Shown here: positions 11,905 to 20,493 of the stretch, piece by piece
How positions within the stretch are numbered: the stretch's first letter is position 1
Layout of the letters: each line of letters opens with the position of its first letter
Source of the DNA: a virus
Length of the DNA: 20,948 bases
Direction: 5' to 3' (one strand)
IMG/VR virus record: IMGVR_UViG_3300030102_007852
Coordinates: 2,938-23,885 of that record
Position numbers and translations under genes: made by a program
Notes under the pieces: generated by a model
The model's input: the letters and a program-made list of their open reading frames with translations, nothing else
What the model was told of the DNA's origin: nothing
The model's database searches: none

Positions 11905-12989
11905 ACCGTCTCAAGCAACGCCAGGATATTCACCAGGGGACACTTGAAGATACCCATGAAGGAGTCGTTGACTCCAAGGGCAAGTTCAATCTCGTCGTCT
12001 TCCTCGTTGTAAGTGCCTCCGAAAGGCAAGATACAAGCAGGTTGCTTGGAGATTGGGCGACCAGTAACGTCTGTCCACCAGATCAAACGGTCGTTTGTAG
12101 AGCCACTAAACAGGGCTTCAGTGCATTGACGAGTGATCCTGGTGAAGTTTTCGTCGAGTGTATAAGCCCCTAAGTGGTATAGGAGGTATGAAATTTGATG
12201 CTTGCTGTCGTAGGCCATATATTTCCAGTGAAAAAATACGAGCCATTCGTTGCCAATTTTGATGGGTGATGTAGAATTAAAAGTTGGATACTCTCCAGTA
12301 ACCTTTTTCAGGCTGCTTGAATCAATAGTTTTGTCGGGTTGTCCAGGGGTTTTAATCGTTAGAGGGATCGTTGAATACAACAGACGAAGACTTTGATCTT
12401 CGCTGAAAAAACACCAGTTCTTCTCAGGCTTACCTTCGGTGAGGTTATCGCCAGCTGGAGGGTACACACAGTCGACAACTTTACCGAAATCGTCCACACG
12501 TCCTACGCACACTTTTGGTTGGTTAACCATTTTGTGCTTGGATGAGTCGTACTTACTTGCGTAAGAACTCGTGATGAACTGGAGGTAGAGGTTGTCGTCA
12601 GGAGCAACAAAGAGGCGTGGATCCTCGTAGCTCAGACGATGAGGTTTCTCACGAATCTTTTTCGCACCGATGATCGTTTCGTCTCCGATCAACTCACCGA
12701 CATACACCTCGGTAGGAGTGTTGTTGTAGTAGAAGTATTTACTGTCGTGCCTAAAGGTGAAAGCCTCTGGTTGGTTTCTCCAGGTAATCAGGCGGTGACC
12801 TTTGTGTGAAATCAAGCAGGGGCTGAAGTTAGCGACTGTTTGATCTGGCAGACCGTATTTAATACGTGTAAATGTGCCTCCAATATCGGAGGCTTGCTGA
12901 TAAACCGTGGGATAACCAGTCGCGGAACGAATGTCGACCGGGTGCTCTACGTAGCTAAGGGTAGTTTCGTAACGAGTTTGCTGGGTCAT
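11901..12989 (-). CDS. GH130-like five-bladed beta-propeller protein
   Basis: A 362-residue protein, beta-rich throughout, with motifs of the GH130/GH43-type five-bladed propeller superfamily: YEDPRLF (121-127), EKNWCFF (189-195), TSPIKIGNEWLVFFH (240-254) and a final GGTY...ALGVNDS segment (324-343). GH130 enzymes are mannoside phosphorylases or mannosidases; related proteins encoded beside glycosyltransferases may act as transferases. No signal peptide, so it should act in the cytoplasm. A good GGAGG lies eight bases before the ATG. It is downstream of, and overlaps by four bases (ATGA), the GT4 gene, so the two probably serve one glycan pathway. Which reaction it catalyses is not known. 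Confidence 0.75.
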   Translation of the reverse strand: MTQQTRYETTLSYVEHPVDIRSATGYPTVYQQASDIGGTFTRIKYGLPDQTVANFSPCLISHKGHRLITWRNQPEAFTFRHDSKYFYYNNTPTEVYVGELIGDETIIGAKKIREKPHRLSYEDPRLFVAPDDNLYLQFITSSYASKYDSSKHKMVNQPKVCVGRVDDFGKVVDCVYPPAGDNLTEGKPEKNWCFFSEDQSLRLLYSTIPLTIKTPGQPDKTIDSSSLKKVTGEYPTFNSTSPIKIGNEWLVFFHWKYMAYDSKHQISYLLYHLGAYTLDENFTRITRQCTEALFSGSTNDRLIWWTDVTGRPISKQPACILPFGGTYNEEDDEIELALGVNDSFMGIFKCPLVNILALLETV

Positions 12990-14152
12990 TTGAGCACCTC
13001 CATAGCTTTTGCAAAGCCCTCAGCGACAGCTTCCCAGCGGTACTGAGGGTTCTGAGTCACGTTGTAACAGTCGTCTGCAACTTTTTTGCGGAAAGTTTCG
13101 TCTTCGTAGAGCTGAGTCAACAGTTCTGCAGCGTGCTTGTAGTCGATAATTCCACGCTCAACGTTGAGGTCTTTGTCGTTGACCCAGGCTCCGACGTTGA
13201 TCAACAAGCCACTCCCATTCCAGATGTCTTTGCAGGAAGTGTGGTTTGGCACGACTTGAGCCTTGCGACACATGGCGTGTTCGAAGGGAACTAAACCCCA
13301 ACCCTCGCCGTTAGCAGTGTTGAGGCCAACGTCACATGCGTTGTAAATAAGGTTGAGTTGTTCGTCAGGTGGCGCAGCGTGATAATTCATGTTCGGAGTC
13401 AGCGCTACTTTCTGAGTCGGATCAATGCCACGTCTGCGAAGCTCAGTCTCTAACAGTTCTTTGATGTGCCAACCGAGATCTTTCTCAGCCATATTCAGGT
13501 AGAGAAGAACGTCTTCTTTACCTACGCAGAACTCAGCGAACGCCTTAATGGTCTGGTCGATGCATTTACGTGGTTGGTTTCGGTTGCCGTTGAAGACAAT
13601 AAATTTGTCTTGAGGCAGACCAAGGCGCTTACGAGCTTCGTTTTGATCGATTTCGTAGAACTTATCTCGGTCTAAACCGTGAGGCACAACGCCCATTTTC
13701 TTGGGTTGCACCCCGTGAGCCATCAAGCGTTGAGCTTGCTCGATGGTGAAAGTGATCGCAAAATCCCAGTCTTTGATGTACCGAAGCATAGGCAACGGAT
13801 ACCACTCAGAGTCAGTGGGGAAGTACGCAATGAATTTGAAGTCAAACTGTGCCTTGAGGAAGTGGATACGTTCCCAGATCTGGTTACAGATCCAGATGTC
13901 GTTTAGACAGATGAAGTAGTCAGGCTTCTCCTTTTCAACGATCTGTTGAATGCGTCCTACCCCGAAACGATCCCCTGGATTGTGGGCGGAAGCAGGGTAG
14001 ATTTTGAAGGGATAGTCGTGAGGATCACCTTGATAATTAATGCCGTAGACCACAACTTCATGATCTTTCTTCAAGTGATCTAGAACGCTGTGTGTTACAC
14101 GAGCGAAGCCAGTATTAGAAACAGCATCCCCGTACCAAAGTATCTTTGCCAT
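12986..14152 (-). CDS. Glycosyltransferase family 4 (GT-B fold)
   Basis: A 388-residue retaining glycosyltransferase. The N-terminal domain starts ILWYGDAVSNTGFARV (4-19), the acceptor-side loop; GVVPHGLD (154-161) links to the C-terminal domain; VFNGNRNQPRK (186-196) is the typical nucleotide-sugar binding strand; and NGEGWGLVPFE (281-291) carries the EX7E pair (E283 and E291) that grips the donor sugar. Full family length, no truncation. It would transfer a sugar from a nucleotide-sugar in the cytoplasm. It is the first gene of a two-gene minus-strand island and diverges from the large terminase gene across 45 bp. Confidence 0.9.
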   Translation of the reverse strand: MAKILWYGDAVSNTGFARVTHSVLDHLKKDHEVVVYGINYQGDPHDYPFKIYPASAHNPGDRFGVGRIQQIVEKEKPDYFICLNDIWICNQIWERIHFLKAQFDFKFIAYFPTDSEWYPLPMLRYIKDWDFAITFTIEQAQRLMAHGVQPKKMGVVPHGLDRDKFYEIDQNEARKRLGLPQDKFIVFNGNRNQPRKCIDQTIKAFAEFCVGKEDVLLYLNMAEKDLGWHIKELLETELRRRGIDPTQKVALTPNMNYHAAPPDEQLNLIYNACDVGLNTANGEGWGLVPFEHAMCRKAQVVPNHTSCKDIWNGSGLLINVGAWVNDKDLNVERGIIDYKHAAELLTQLYEDETFRKKVADDCYNVTQNPQYRWEAVAEGFAKAMEVLK

Positions 14153-14197
14153 ACAGAGTTAGAATTTCGCTAACAGTATACGAGCAGTCTTAAGAAA
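14153..14197. promoter_or_regulatory. Short divergent intergenic region with possible -10 boxes
   Basis: The 45-bp gap between divergent GT4 and terminase genes includes GTATAC (14176-14181). On the minus strand this gives TATACT (14180-14175), a good -10 about 23 nt before the GT4 start; on the plus strand it gives TATACG (14177-14182). No good -35 is visible for either, so the promoters may be phage-specific or the call may be wrong. Confidence 0.25.
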
Positions 14198-15718
14198 ATG
14201 CCTAGTAGAGAAACTTACGCATATCGACGTGCTCTTAAAGCACGAGCGCAAAAGGCTATCGATAGTAATGATTCTGCGATCGATAGTGTCTTTCATCGCG
14301 CTCAGAATGATTTCCTGACATTCTGTACGCTTCTTGATAAGCCTCCAGCTAAACATATGCTGGAATGGCACCAAGAATTAATTACGGGAGAAAGCAATAA
14401 ATACCTTATAGATATCGCTGGACCAAACCTTGATATTCTCAGCCCACGTGGATCAGCGAAGTCGACCGTCCTTAACCTCTTTACAGCTTGGGTTATCGGG
14501 AAGCACACAACTGCACAGCGTCCTCTACAGATTATCTACTGTTCTTATAACATCGCCACTGCTATCCCCAAGAGTCGAATCATCAAGCAGATCATCGACT
14601 CGTCCACGTTCAAGAAGATATTTCCGAAAGTAAAGCTCAAGGCAGGTATGCAGAGCGATATCGGTTGGTCTATTGACTTTGACTACGCAGGTATCGACAG
14701 AATCGGTGACGAGGAATTCACACTTCGTGCGGCTGGTCTTCGAGGATCAATTACCTCAAAAAGGGCACACCTTGTCATCGTGGATGACCCCATCAAATCA
14801 AGCTCTGACATCAAAAACCCTGCTGTGCGGGAAGAGATGAATAACAACTGGTCGTCAGTTATCGCTCCGATTGTCTTTGAGGGCGGTCGATCGATCTGTC
14901 TTGGTACGCGATTCCATCCTTTGGATATCCACAAGACCATGTTCATTCCGAAGAAGGGCTGGAAACAGGTGGCTCAAGAGGCCCTTACGTACGACAAACA
15001 AGGTGAGCCTGTCAGTTATTGGCCTGAGCAGTGGTCGGTTAGCTACCTGATGGGTCAGAAAGAATTAGATCCTGTTGCATTTGCTTACCAGTATCAGCAA
15101 CAACCGGTGATGACGTCTGACCTCGTCCTTTCACCTGACCTTCTTATTAAAGGCGAAGTTGAAACTGAGTTCGATACTCTCGCGGTCGGTATCGACTTGT
15201 CAGCCAGTAAGAATGAGACTTCTGACTACACAGCTTTTGTTCTTGGAGGGCGCTTAAAAGATAAGTATTTTATTATCGACTCTCATCAAGTCAGATCGAT
15301 TGGAAACTTAGAAAAAATCGACTTGCTTTGCGACATGCTCGTCGAATGGGGAATCCTGGAGCTTCAAGACGATCAATATTTTCCCACTTACTCAACAGTC
15401 ACACTCGTTGTGGAAGCAGTCGCATATCAAGCTTCTTTAGCGGCAGATCTGAAGCGTGTGCTTCTTGTAGAGCGAGGGCTGAGCAACCTTAATATCCACG
15501 AGGTCAAGGGTTTCAGGGGAGACAAGATCGCAAGATTCCGAGGCACTCTTGGGATTTTGGAAAACAAAAAGGTTACCTTCAATAAATACCGTAAGTTCGA
15601 TGCTTTAATGGACCAGATCGTGAACGTTGGTGCAACGTCACATGATGACTTGCTCGACGCTTACACGCACCTGATCAACTACCTGCAACGACGGGGCAAC
15701 TACAACGTCGAGTTCTGA
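14198..15718 (+). CDS. terL: Terminase large subunit (TerL)
   Basis: A 506-residue packaging motor, which pumps DNA into the procapsid through the portal and cuts the concatemer. The ATPase domain has a deviant Walker A, SPRGSAKST (82-90), Walker B HLVIVDD (191-197) and the coupling segment CLGTRFH (234-240). The C-terminal RNase H-like nuclease has D333 in VGIDLS, E406 in LVVEAVAY and D483/D484 with D487 in SHDDLLDAY, the expected metal-binding acids. Complete length. No intein or intron. Its stop overlaps the next gene by one base (TGATG). The portal gene follows 2.6 kb downstream with glycosyltransferases in between, an unusual separation. Confidence 0.96.
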   Translation: MPSRETYAYRRALKARAQKAIDSNDSAIDSVFHRAQNDFLTFCTLLDKPPAKHMLEWHQELITGESNKYLIDIAGPNLDILSPRGSAKSTVLNLFTAWVIGKHTTAQRPLQIIYCSYNIATAIPKSRIIKQIIDSSTFKKIFPKVKLKAGMQSDIGWSIDFDYAGIDRIGDEEFTLRAAGLRGSITSKRAHLVIVDDPIKSSSDIKNPAVREEMNNNWSSVIAPIVFEGGRSICLGTRFHPLDIHKTMFIPKKGWKQVAQEALTYDKQGEPVSYWPEQWSVSYLMGQKELDPVAFAYQYQQQPVMTSDLVLSPDLLIKGEVETEFDTLAVGIDLSASKNETSDYTAFVLGGRLKDKYFIIDSHQVRSIGNLEKIDLLCDMLVEWGILELQDDQYFPTYSTVTLVVEAVAYQASLAADLKRVLLVERGLSNLNIHEVKGFRGDKIARFRGTLGILENKKVTFNKYRKFDALMDQIVNVGATSHDDLLDAYTHLINYLQRRGNYNVEF

Positions 15719-16590
15719 TGCAATCTATTTATATAGCGGTCACAGCGCACAACCCTCTTTCTCGCATCGAGAAAACTCTTGCAGTTTTAAGAGCTTATGA
15801 GAGTCTTCCTTTGAAGGTTCACGTAGAGTTTTTTATCGACTACGAGCATGCTTACGACTTAGATGAGTTCTCTCTCATCGTTGGAGGACATGTTCACCTT
15901 GATCGAGTTAGTTTTGTTGTCGCAGATGAGTCTTATGCAGGTTTTGCACTTTGCTGGTCTCATAAACCAAGTCTCGCAAAAGCAATAAGAGATAAAAAAT
16001 ATGACTTCTATATGTACTCAGAGAACGATATGCTCTTTGGGTCTAAGCAGTTTGTTTACTGGCGTGACTACAAAGATGTACTCAAACCATTAAACCTTGA
16101 GCCTGGTTTTTGCCGATACGAAGAGTACAAAGGTCTAGATATACCTTTTGATAATTACAAAAAGTGGGACCTTTACGGACTTACCCCTGATGTGTGGGGC
16201 GAGATCCCTTACGAATGCGGAACGATCTTGACACCAAACGATAAGAACTTCCTCGGCTTTACCTCTCTTGGTAATCCATATGCGGGTCTAATGATTCTCG
16301 ACCAAGAAGATGCCGAGAAGTATATAAAGAGTGAAAGCTGCCACCCCCAGCTAAGTCACCGTGTGGTCGGTAAACGTAACTGGCCGATCGCTGATCGAAG
16401 TTCTATGGGTTTAGCTTTTGAAGGATTGAAACCGAATCAAGAGCACCGCCGAGTTGTGCCACTGATTAAATGCGGTGACTCAGTAGAGATTCACCCATGC
16501 GGTTTGGTTAGGCATCTTGATGTTAAATATTCGCCTGCTTTGTACGAGGGATCAGATACCATTCATACCGAAAACATGTTTTTGACGTGA
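15718..16590 (+). CDS. Putative GT-A glycosyltransferase
   Basis: A 290-residue protein with a GT-A-type start (MQSIYIAVTAHNPLSRIEKT, 1-20) and a DXD-like segment YMYSENDM (98-105), in which E102-N-D104 may bind the metal-nucleotide. The middle has several aromatic and cysteine-containing segments (YECGTI near 176-181), and the C-terminus HPCGLVRHLD may add ligands. Similar phage and bacterial proteins are annotated as glycosyltransferases of unknown specificity. The start overlaps the terminase stop by one base and the stop overlaps the DUF3310 gene, so it is expressed with the packaging genes. Donor and acceptor are unknown. Confidence 0.6.
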   Translation: MQSIYIAVTAHNPLSRIEKTLAVLRAYESLPLKVHVEFFIDYEHAYDLDEFSLIVGGHVHLDRVSFVVADESYAGFALCWSHKPSLAKAIRDKKYDFYMYSENDMLFGSKQFVYWRDYKDVLKPLNLEPGFCRYEEYKGLDIPFDNYKKWDLYGLTPDVWGEIPYECGTILTPNDKNFLGFTSLGNPYAGLMILDQEDAEKYIKSESCHPQLSHRVVGKRNWPIADRSSMGLAFEGLKPNQEHRRVVPLIKCGDSVEIHPCGLVRHLDVKYSPALYEGSDTIHTENMFLT

Positions 16591-16805
16591 TGGAAGCAGT
16601 AAACCATCCGGCACATTACTCACAGGGCGACATCGAGTGTATCGACGCGATGATGTCTGCTGCGGGTGTAGAAGGCGTAAAGTCTTTTTGTCACCTGTCT
16701 TGCTTTAAGTACCTCTGGCGATTCCAGCACAAGAACGGAGTAGAGGATCTGAAGAAAGCTCAGTGGTACTTGAACAAACTTATTGAAATAAGCACGTTAG
16801 ACTGA
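16590..16805 (+). CDS. DUF3310 family protein
   Basis: A 71-residue protein from the ATG at 16590; a GTG one codon upstream is also open. It matches DUF3310 closely: VNHPAHYSQGDIECIDAM near the start, then FKYLWRFQHKNGVEDLKKA and WYLNKLIEI. The family includes T7 gp1.7, reported as a nucleotide kinase, and similar small proteins in many phages; a role in nucleotide metabolism is plausible but the short form lacks a classical P-loop. It is unusual to find it between terminase and portal genes rather than with replication genes. The start overlaps the previous stop (TGATG). Confidence 0.85.
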   Translation: MEAVNHPAHYSQGDIECIDAMMSAAGVEGVKSFCHLSCFKYLWRFQHKNGVEDLKKAQWYLNKLIEISTLD

Positions 16806-16822
16806 TAAAAAAATAATCCTCC

Positions 16823-17110
16823 ATGGATATCCGCGCTTTTGGGTCGGTATACGGACAGACTTCTCAGCTACCGATGTGTAGTGGGTTCGTCTGGACGCCT
16901 TCTGATGGCGAGACGACTTTTGGCACTTGTAGGGCTCTTTTTATTGAATCAAAAAGCTCTTCTGCAAAAGATGATTTTTACGTTCGCTTGAACGATATGG
17001 CTGTTAACGAGTACATCCATGTGGAAAACATCGCTGGTGACATGCAGTTGGATTGGGGTGCCGTAACATTAAGTGGCGGATCTGTTAACGGCGTTGTCGT
17101 CTTGTACTGA
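16823..17110 (+). CDS. Small beta-rich hypothetical protein, 95 aa
   Basis: A 95-residue protein of unknown function. It alternates hydrophobic and polar residues with many Gly and Thr, fitting a small beta-sandwich: FVWTPSDG, RALFIESK, YVRLNDM, YIHVENIAG and GGSVNGVVVLY. No helix-rich part, no catalytic motif, two cysteines (19 and 36). Proteins of this type near portal genes can be head-decoration or neck proteins. The 17-nt gap upstream is A-rich with CCTCC directly before the ATG instead of a Shine-Dalgarno. The stop overlaps the next start by one base. Confidence 0.6.
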   Translation: MDIRAFGSVYGQTSQLPMCSGFVWTPSDGETTFGTCRALFIESKSSSAKDDFYVRLNDMAVNEYIHVENIAGDMQLDWGAVTLSGGSVNGVVVLY

Positions 17111-17409
17111 TGAGCGATTTTCAAGAATTCGGGAATATTCTCGCCAACCGGTATGCCCAAGCGGTCGGTGCTGCCAATAAACAGAGAGCACGAGAAAGAC
17201 CTGTAACTCAAGACTTTGAGTCTTTTGAACAAAGTGACTTCAACCAAGAGTCAGGTGGTCCCACGCCTCCGGAAATGCCTTCGACTAACGACGGCGCTGC
17301 ACAGTTCCAAACGGAATCTATTCCTCCAGAAGATCAAGACACAGAGGATATGAAGAACTTACTCCTTGAACGGAGTAAGAAACGTTTTCAGATGGGTGAT
17401 ATAGATTGA
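17110..17409 (+). CDS. Disordered hypothetical protein, 99 aa
   Basis: A 99-residue protein, with a short N-terminal helix (FQEFGNILANRYAQAV, 4-19), a long Pro/Ser/Glu/Gln-rich disordered middle (about 28-80) and a C-terminal charged helix (MKNLLLERSKKRFQMG, 81-96). No cysteine, no known domain. The arrangement of two helices bridged by disorder is common in small phage assembly factors. It starts at TGATG directly after the beta-rich gene, suggesting they are a pair in the head-assembly module. Function unknown. Confidence 0.6.
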   Translation: MSDFQEFGNILANRYAQAVGAANKQRARERPVTQDFESFEQSDFNQESGGPTPPEMPSTNDGAAQFQTESIPPEDQDTEDMKNLLLERSKKRFQMGDID

Positions 17410-17445
17410 GATTGAGGTAACATACTGCTACTAAGCTCTAGTGCA

Positions 17446-18267
17446 GTGCTGATCGATTGTTTTCCTTATTTCAACGAAAAAGAGATTCTTGAGCTTCGCG
17501 TAGAAACTCTTAAAGACCACGTAGATGGTTTTTTAATCACAGATGCAAACCGCACTCACAGAGGTGACCCTAAGGAGTTCTCTTGCGTAGACACGATTAA
17601 GGAACTGGGTCTGCCTGAAGAAAAGATTCAAGTCCTTCACGTTGAATTACCTTCTTACGAAGAAGCTCCAGACCCATGGGTTCGAGAACGAGGCCAGCGT
17701 GACGCTTTAAGTGTCGGTCTCTTTATGCTGCCCGACGACACTTACTTTATTTGCAGTGACTGCGACGAAATTACGAACCCAGATAAGCTGACAGAGATTA
17801 AAGAAGCAGTAGATACTCACTGTGATAAAACTGTCAGGCTGTCCATGTCCATGCATTACGGGAGGGCTGATCGTCAGCTTGTTTCACCCGAAGGAGAAAG
17901 GTTTGATTGGCGGTGTGGAACGGCTTCGACAGTCGGTCAGTTAAGAGATTTTGGAACGCTTTCGTCGCTAAGAGCAACCACGAATAACTGGTATGTAGGC
18001 GACAGAGATGCTGGTTGGCACTTGAGCTGGATGGGTGACAGCGACCGTCGTAAGACAAAACTTCGCAATATCGCAGAATACTATATTTGGGATAAACCAG
18101 AAGTGCAGAAACTATGTGAGGACTTTGTGCCAGAAGAAGGTAATACAGACATGCTGGGACGTGAAGATCACTTAATTACGTCTTATCCAGTTTCAAAACT
18201 TCCAGAAGCAGCCCTTAGAATAGAGCGAGTACGGAACTACCTCCTGCCTGACGGTCATGAGGTCTAA
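17446..18267 (+). CDS. Glycosyltransferase family 17
   Basis: A 273-residue protein that matches GT17, the family of the eukaryotic beta-1,4-N-acetylglucosaminyltransferase III with many bacterial and viral members. Seen are IDCFPYFNEKEILELR (3-18), FLITDANRTHRG (29-40), ICSDCDEITNP (102-112; the DCDE is the likely metal site) and GWHLSWMG (190-197), all in the usual order. It should transfer a sugar, probably an N-acetylhexosamine or related residue, to a protein or glycan. GTG start at 17446. It lies 6 nt before the portal gene, so it is expressed with head genes and may modify virion proteins. Acceptor unknown. Confidence 0.85.
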   Translation: MLIDCFPYFNEKEILELRVETLKDHVDGFLITDANRTHRGDPKEFSCVDTIKELGLPEEKIQVLHVELPSYEEAPDPWVRERGQRDALSVGLFMLPDDTYFICSDCDEITNPDKLTEIKEAVDTHCDKTVRLSMSMHYGRADRQLVSPEGERFDWRCGTASTVGQLRDFGTLSSLRATTNNWYVGDRDAGWHLSWMGDSDRRKTKLRNIAEYYIWDKPEVQKLCEDFVPEEGNTDMLGREDHLITSYPVSKLPEAALRIERVRNYLLPDGHEV

Positions 18268-18273
18268 TAAATA

Positions 18274-20493
18274 ATGACAGCTTCGCTTGACATCCGTAAT
18301 CAGTTTGAAGAGATCCTTGAGGCTGCTCGGTCTCAAGATCGTTCAAACCAGGCGGCGACGATGGTGGTTTTAAGCCACCTCCAACAAATGACCCTCTTGA
18401 TGATCAAGAAGGGTTTGTCTTTTTATTGTGATCAGGATACTTTTAAGAGTAGAACCAAGTTTATTCATGACGTAATTGAATTAAATCGTCTTGATATTAG
18501 ATTTCCTGCGATTATTAGGAACTTTTTAATCGATGGTTCGGGGCTTTTTTACTTTCGTCCAGACCCAAAACTGAAATATCAGATCTATTTCTTTAATAAG
18601 AAGCAGTATCGCGTCTACCACGACGCTAATGGACAGATTGATGAAGTCGTTATTCTTTACGATTACAAGGTAAAGAACAATAATCTCGGTTTACCGAGTG
18701 ATGTTTACGGTCAGAACAAGCGTTACGTTCGTTTGAGCATCACTGCCGATGAAATTACTGAAAACGAGTCAGACACTGAGCTTAGTTTTGAGCTTGAGCC
18801 TGGTGGGGTACTTACTGCAGATCGAAAAAGACCTAATCAGCTTGGATTTGTCCCTGCTGTTGAGGTTTTAAACAAACCTAACGCCAGTGGTACAGAAGGA
18901 GAGGGTGATTTTGACCCCTTCATGGAGCAAATTGTGCTTCATGACCAAATGCTCAGGAATATTTCCAAAAATATTGAGTTTTTTGGTAACCCTACGCTGA
19001 TTTCTAGTCGTCCACGCTCCGATCTGGTCGAAGCGTCGGACTCTGGAAGCACTTTTAGGCCCACAATCAGCTCTCAGTCTGGTTTTGCGGGTCAAAATAC
19101 GCCTTCGACACGCGTCAGCGAGCCTTTTGGGGCTGGAATGGGTGGTGGTTTGCGTGTTCCACGCATTATTGCCAACGTCGAGCCTTCTGATCGAGTCGGT
19201 TACATGACTCCTGACCCGATCAGTGGTGATATGAACCGTTATGCGCTTCTTTTACGCGAAGAAATTCGTACAGCGCTTGGCGGAGTTGATGAAATCTCCA
19301 TTTCGGCAGGTGCAACTGCCACAGAGATCAAAGGCTTGATGGGTCGTGCCCAGGCGACTGCAACAAGGAAGAATAAGAGCTTCTTGACTTACGGTTTCTG
19401 TGCTCTCTTGGAGATGATGATTTATCACCAAGAAACAGTCTTCCGCGAGTCATTTATCGCGGCTCTTAACTTAAAAGAACCTAAAGAACCTGAAGAAATC
19501 ACTGAAGAATCGGCTGAAAAGTACCGCAAGGCTCAAATCCGGTTCGAAACCAAGTTAAATCAAGAAATGCAGAAGGCACTTACCGAAAATAAAGTGCCTC
19601 GTGGTGTTATCGGTCTACCAGAAGATGGTGACCGTAGTGTCAGCTACAGATACCAGGGTGATGTCTACGAAGACACTGCTTATGACGTCCTTCAAAAGTC
19701 AATGGTCGTCCGCAACATGCAGGAATTAGGTGTTGAGAGTGTAGAAGCTCTGAAATACCTTTTCCCTGATAAAAATGAGTCTGAACGTGCCGAAATGTTG
19801 AAAGGATTTCCTTTCAGAATGGTTGGACAAGTTCAGTCGTCAATGCAGCAGTTCCTGGTATTATTAAACCAGATGTTGCAGTCTCCGCATCCTCTTGCGC
19901 CTGATCAACCTTTAGCGGCTGATCCTAGACTGAATATCACTCCGCTCCTTTACAGGACATTCGATCACCTTGCGGAAGAACTAACTTACTCGGGTAGCTA
20001 TGAGCCAGCAGATCCAAGCTTCAACCCCGAGCCCGGTCTCCCCGGCGGCAGCCCCGGCGGTAATCAGCGACCAGGGCTCGACAACCGTCTCTCCGCAGCA
20101 GTGGGTGGTCCAAGGAGCTACCCCGGCGGTAGCTTCGGTTCCTACAGCCCAACCGCCGTCCCAGGTGGCACCGGCTTCGGATCCTTCTATCAATCCCCAG
20201 TACAACCCGTCAACGTACAACTCCTCCCCGAGCAACCCTTGGGAAGCAGCGATGGGTTCCCTGGAGCGGGTGCTAACCTCCCAATCACCATCCCTCAGCC
20301 AGGCAGCACAGTATCAAACCCAGGCACCACAGCAGGCTACAACACAGATCAGTCAGCCTTCGCAGGTCCAGCCTTGGGCTTACCAGCAGCCGGTTCAGCA
20401 GACCTCGCCTACCAGCGTCTCACAGACCCCGATTTCTTATCAGGATTCTACGGACCAGAGCCTAAGCGAGGCAAGCGCCGAGGTCGTTCGTAA
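18274..20493 (+). CDS. Portal protein
   Basis: A 739-residue protein, identified as the portal by its position after the terminase and its fold pattern. It forms the dodecameric ring at one head vertex through which DNA passes. The N-terminal half is alpha/beta (wing and clip regions); the segment EEIRTALGGVDEISISAGA (about 330-348) with ATEIKGLMGRAQ following is the characteristic stem/crown helix region of portals, then a Glu/Lys-rich helix (about 404-440). Residues from about 576 onward are Gly/Pro/Ser-rich low complexity, ending in a basic tail (KRGKRRGRS). That whole tail is encoded in the region that also encodes the next gene in another frame. The portal call is fairly safe; its subfamily is not determined. 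Confidence 0.8.
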   Translation: MTASLDIRNQFEEILEAARSQDRSNQAATMVVLSHLQQMTLLMIKKGLSFYCDQDTFKSRTKFIHDVIELNRLDIRFPAIIRNFLIDGSGLFYFRPDPKLKYQIYFFNKKQYRVYHDANGQIDEVVILYDYKVKNNNLGLPSDVYGQNKRYVRLSITADEITENESDTELSFELEPGGVLTADRKRPNQLGFVPAVEVLNKPNASGTEGEGDFDPFMEQIVLHDQMLRNISKNIEFFGNPTLISSRPRSDLVEASDSGSTFRPTISSQSGFAGQNTPSTRVSEPFGAGMGGGLRVPRIIANVEPSDRVGYMTPDPISGDMNRYALLLREEIRTALGGVDEISISAGATATEIKGLMGRAQATATRKNKSFLTYGFCALLEMMIYHQETVFRESFIAALNLKEPKEPEEITEESAEKYRKAQIRFETKLNQEMQKALTENKVPRGVIGLPEDGDRSVSYRYQGDVYEDTAYDVLQKSMVVRNMQELGVESVEALKYLFPDKNESERAEMLKGFPFRMVGQVQSSMQQFLVLLNQMLQSPHPLAPDQPLAADPRLNITPLLYRTFDHLAEELTYSGSYEPADPSFNPEPGLPGGSPGGNQRPGLDNRLSAAVGGPRSYPGGSFGSYSPTAVPGGTGFGSFYQSPVQPVNVQLLPEQPLGSSDGFPGAGANLPITIPQPGSTVSNPGTTAGYNTDQSAFAGPALGLPAAGSADLAYQRLTDPDFLSGFYGPEPKRGKRRGRS

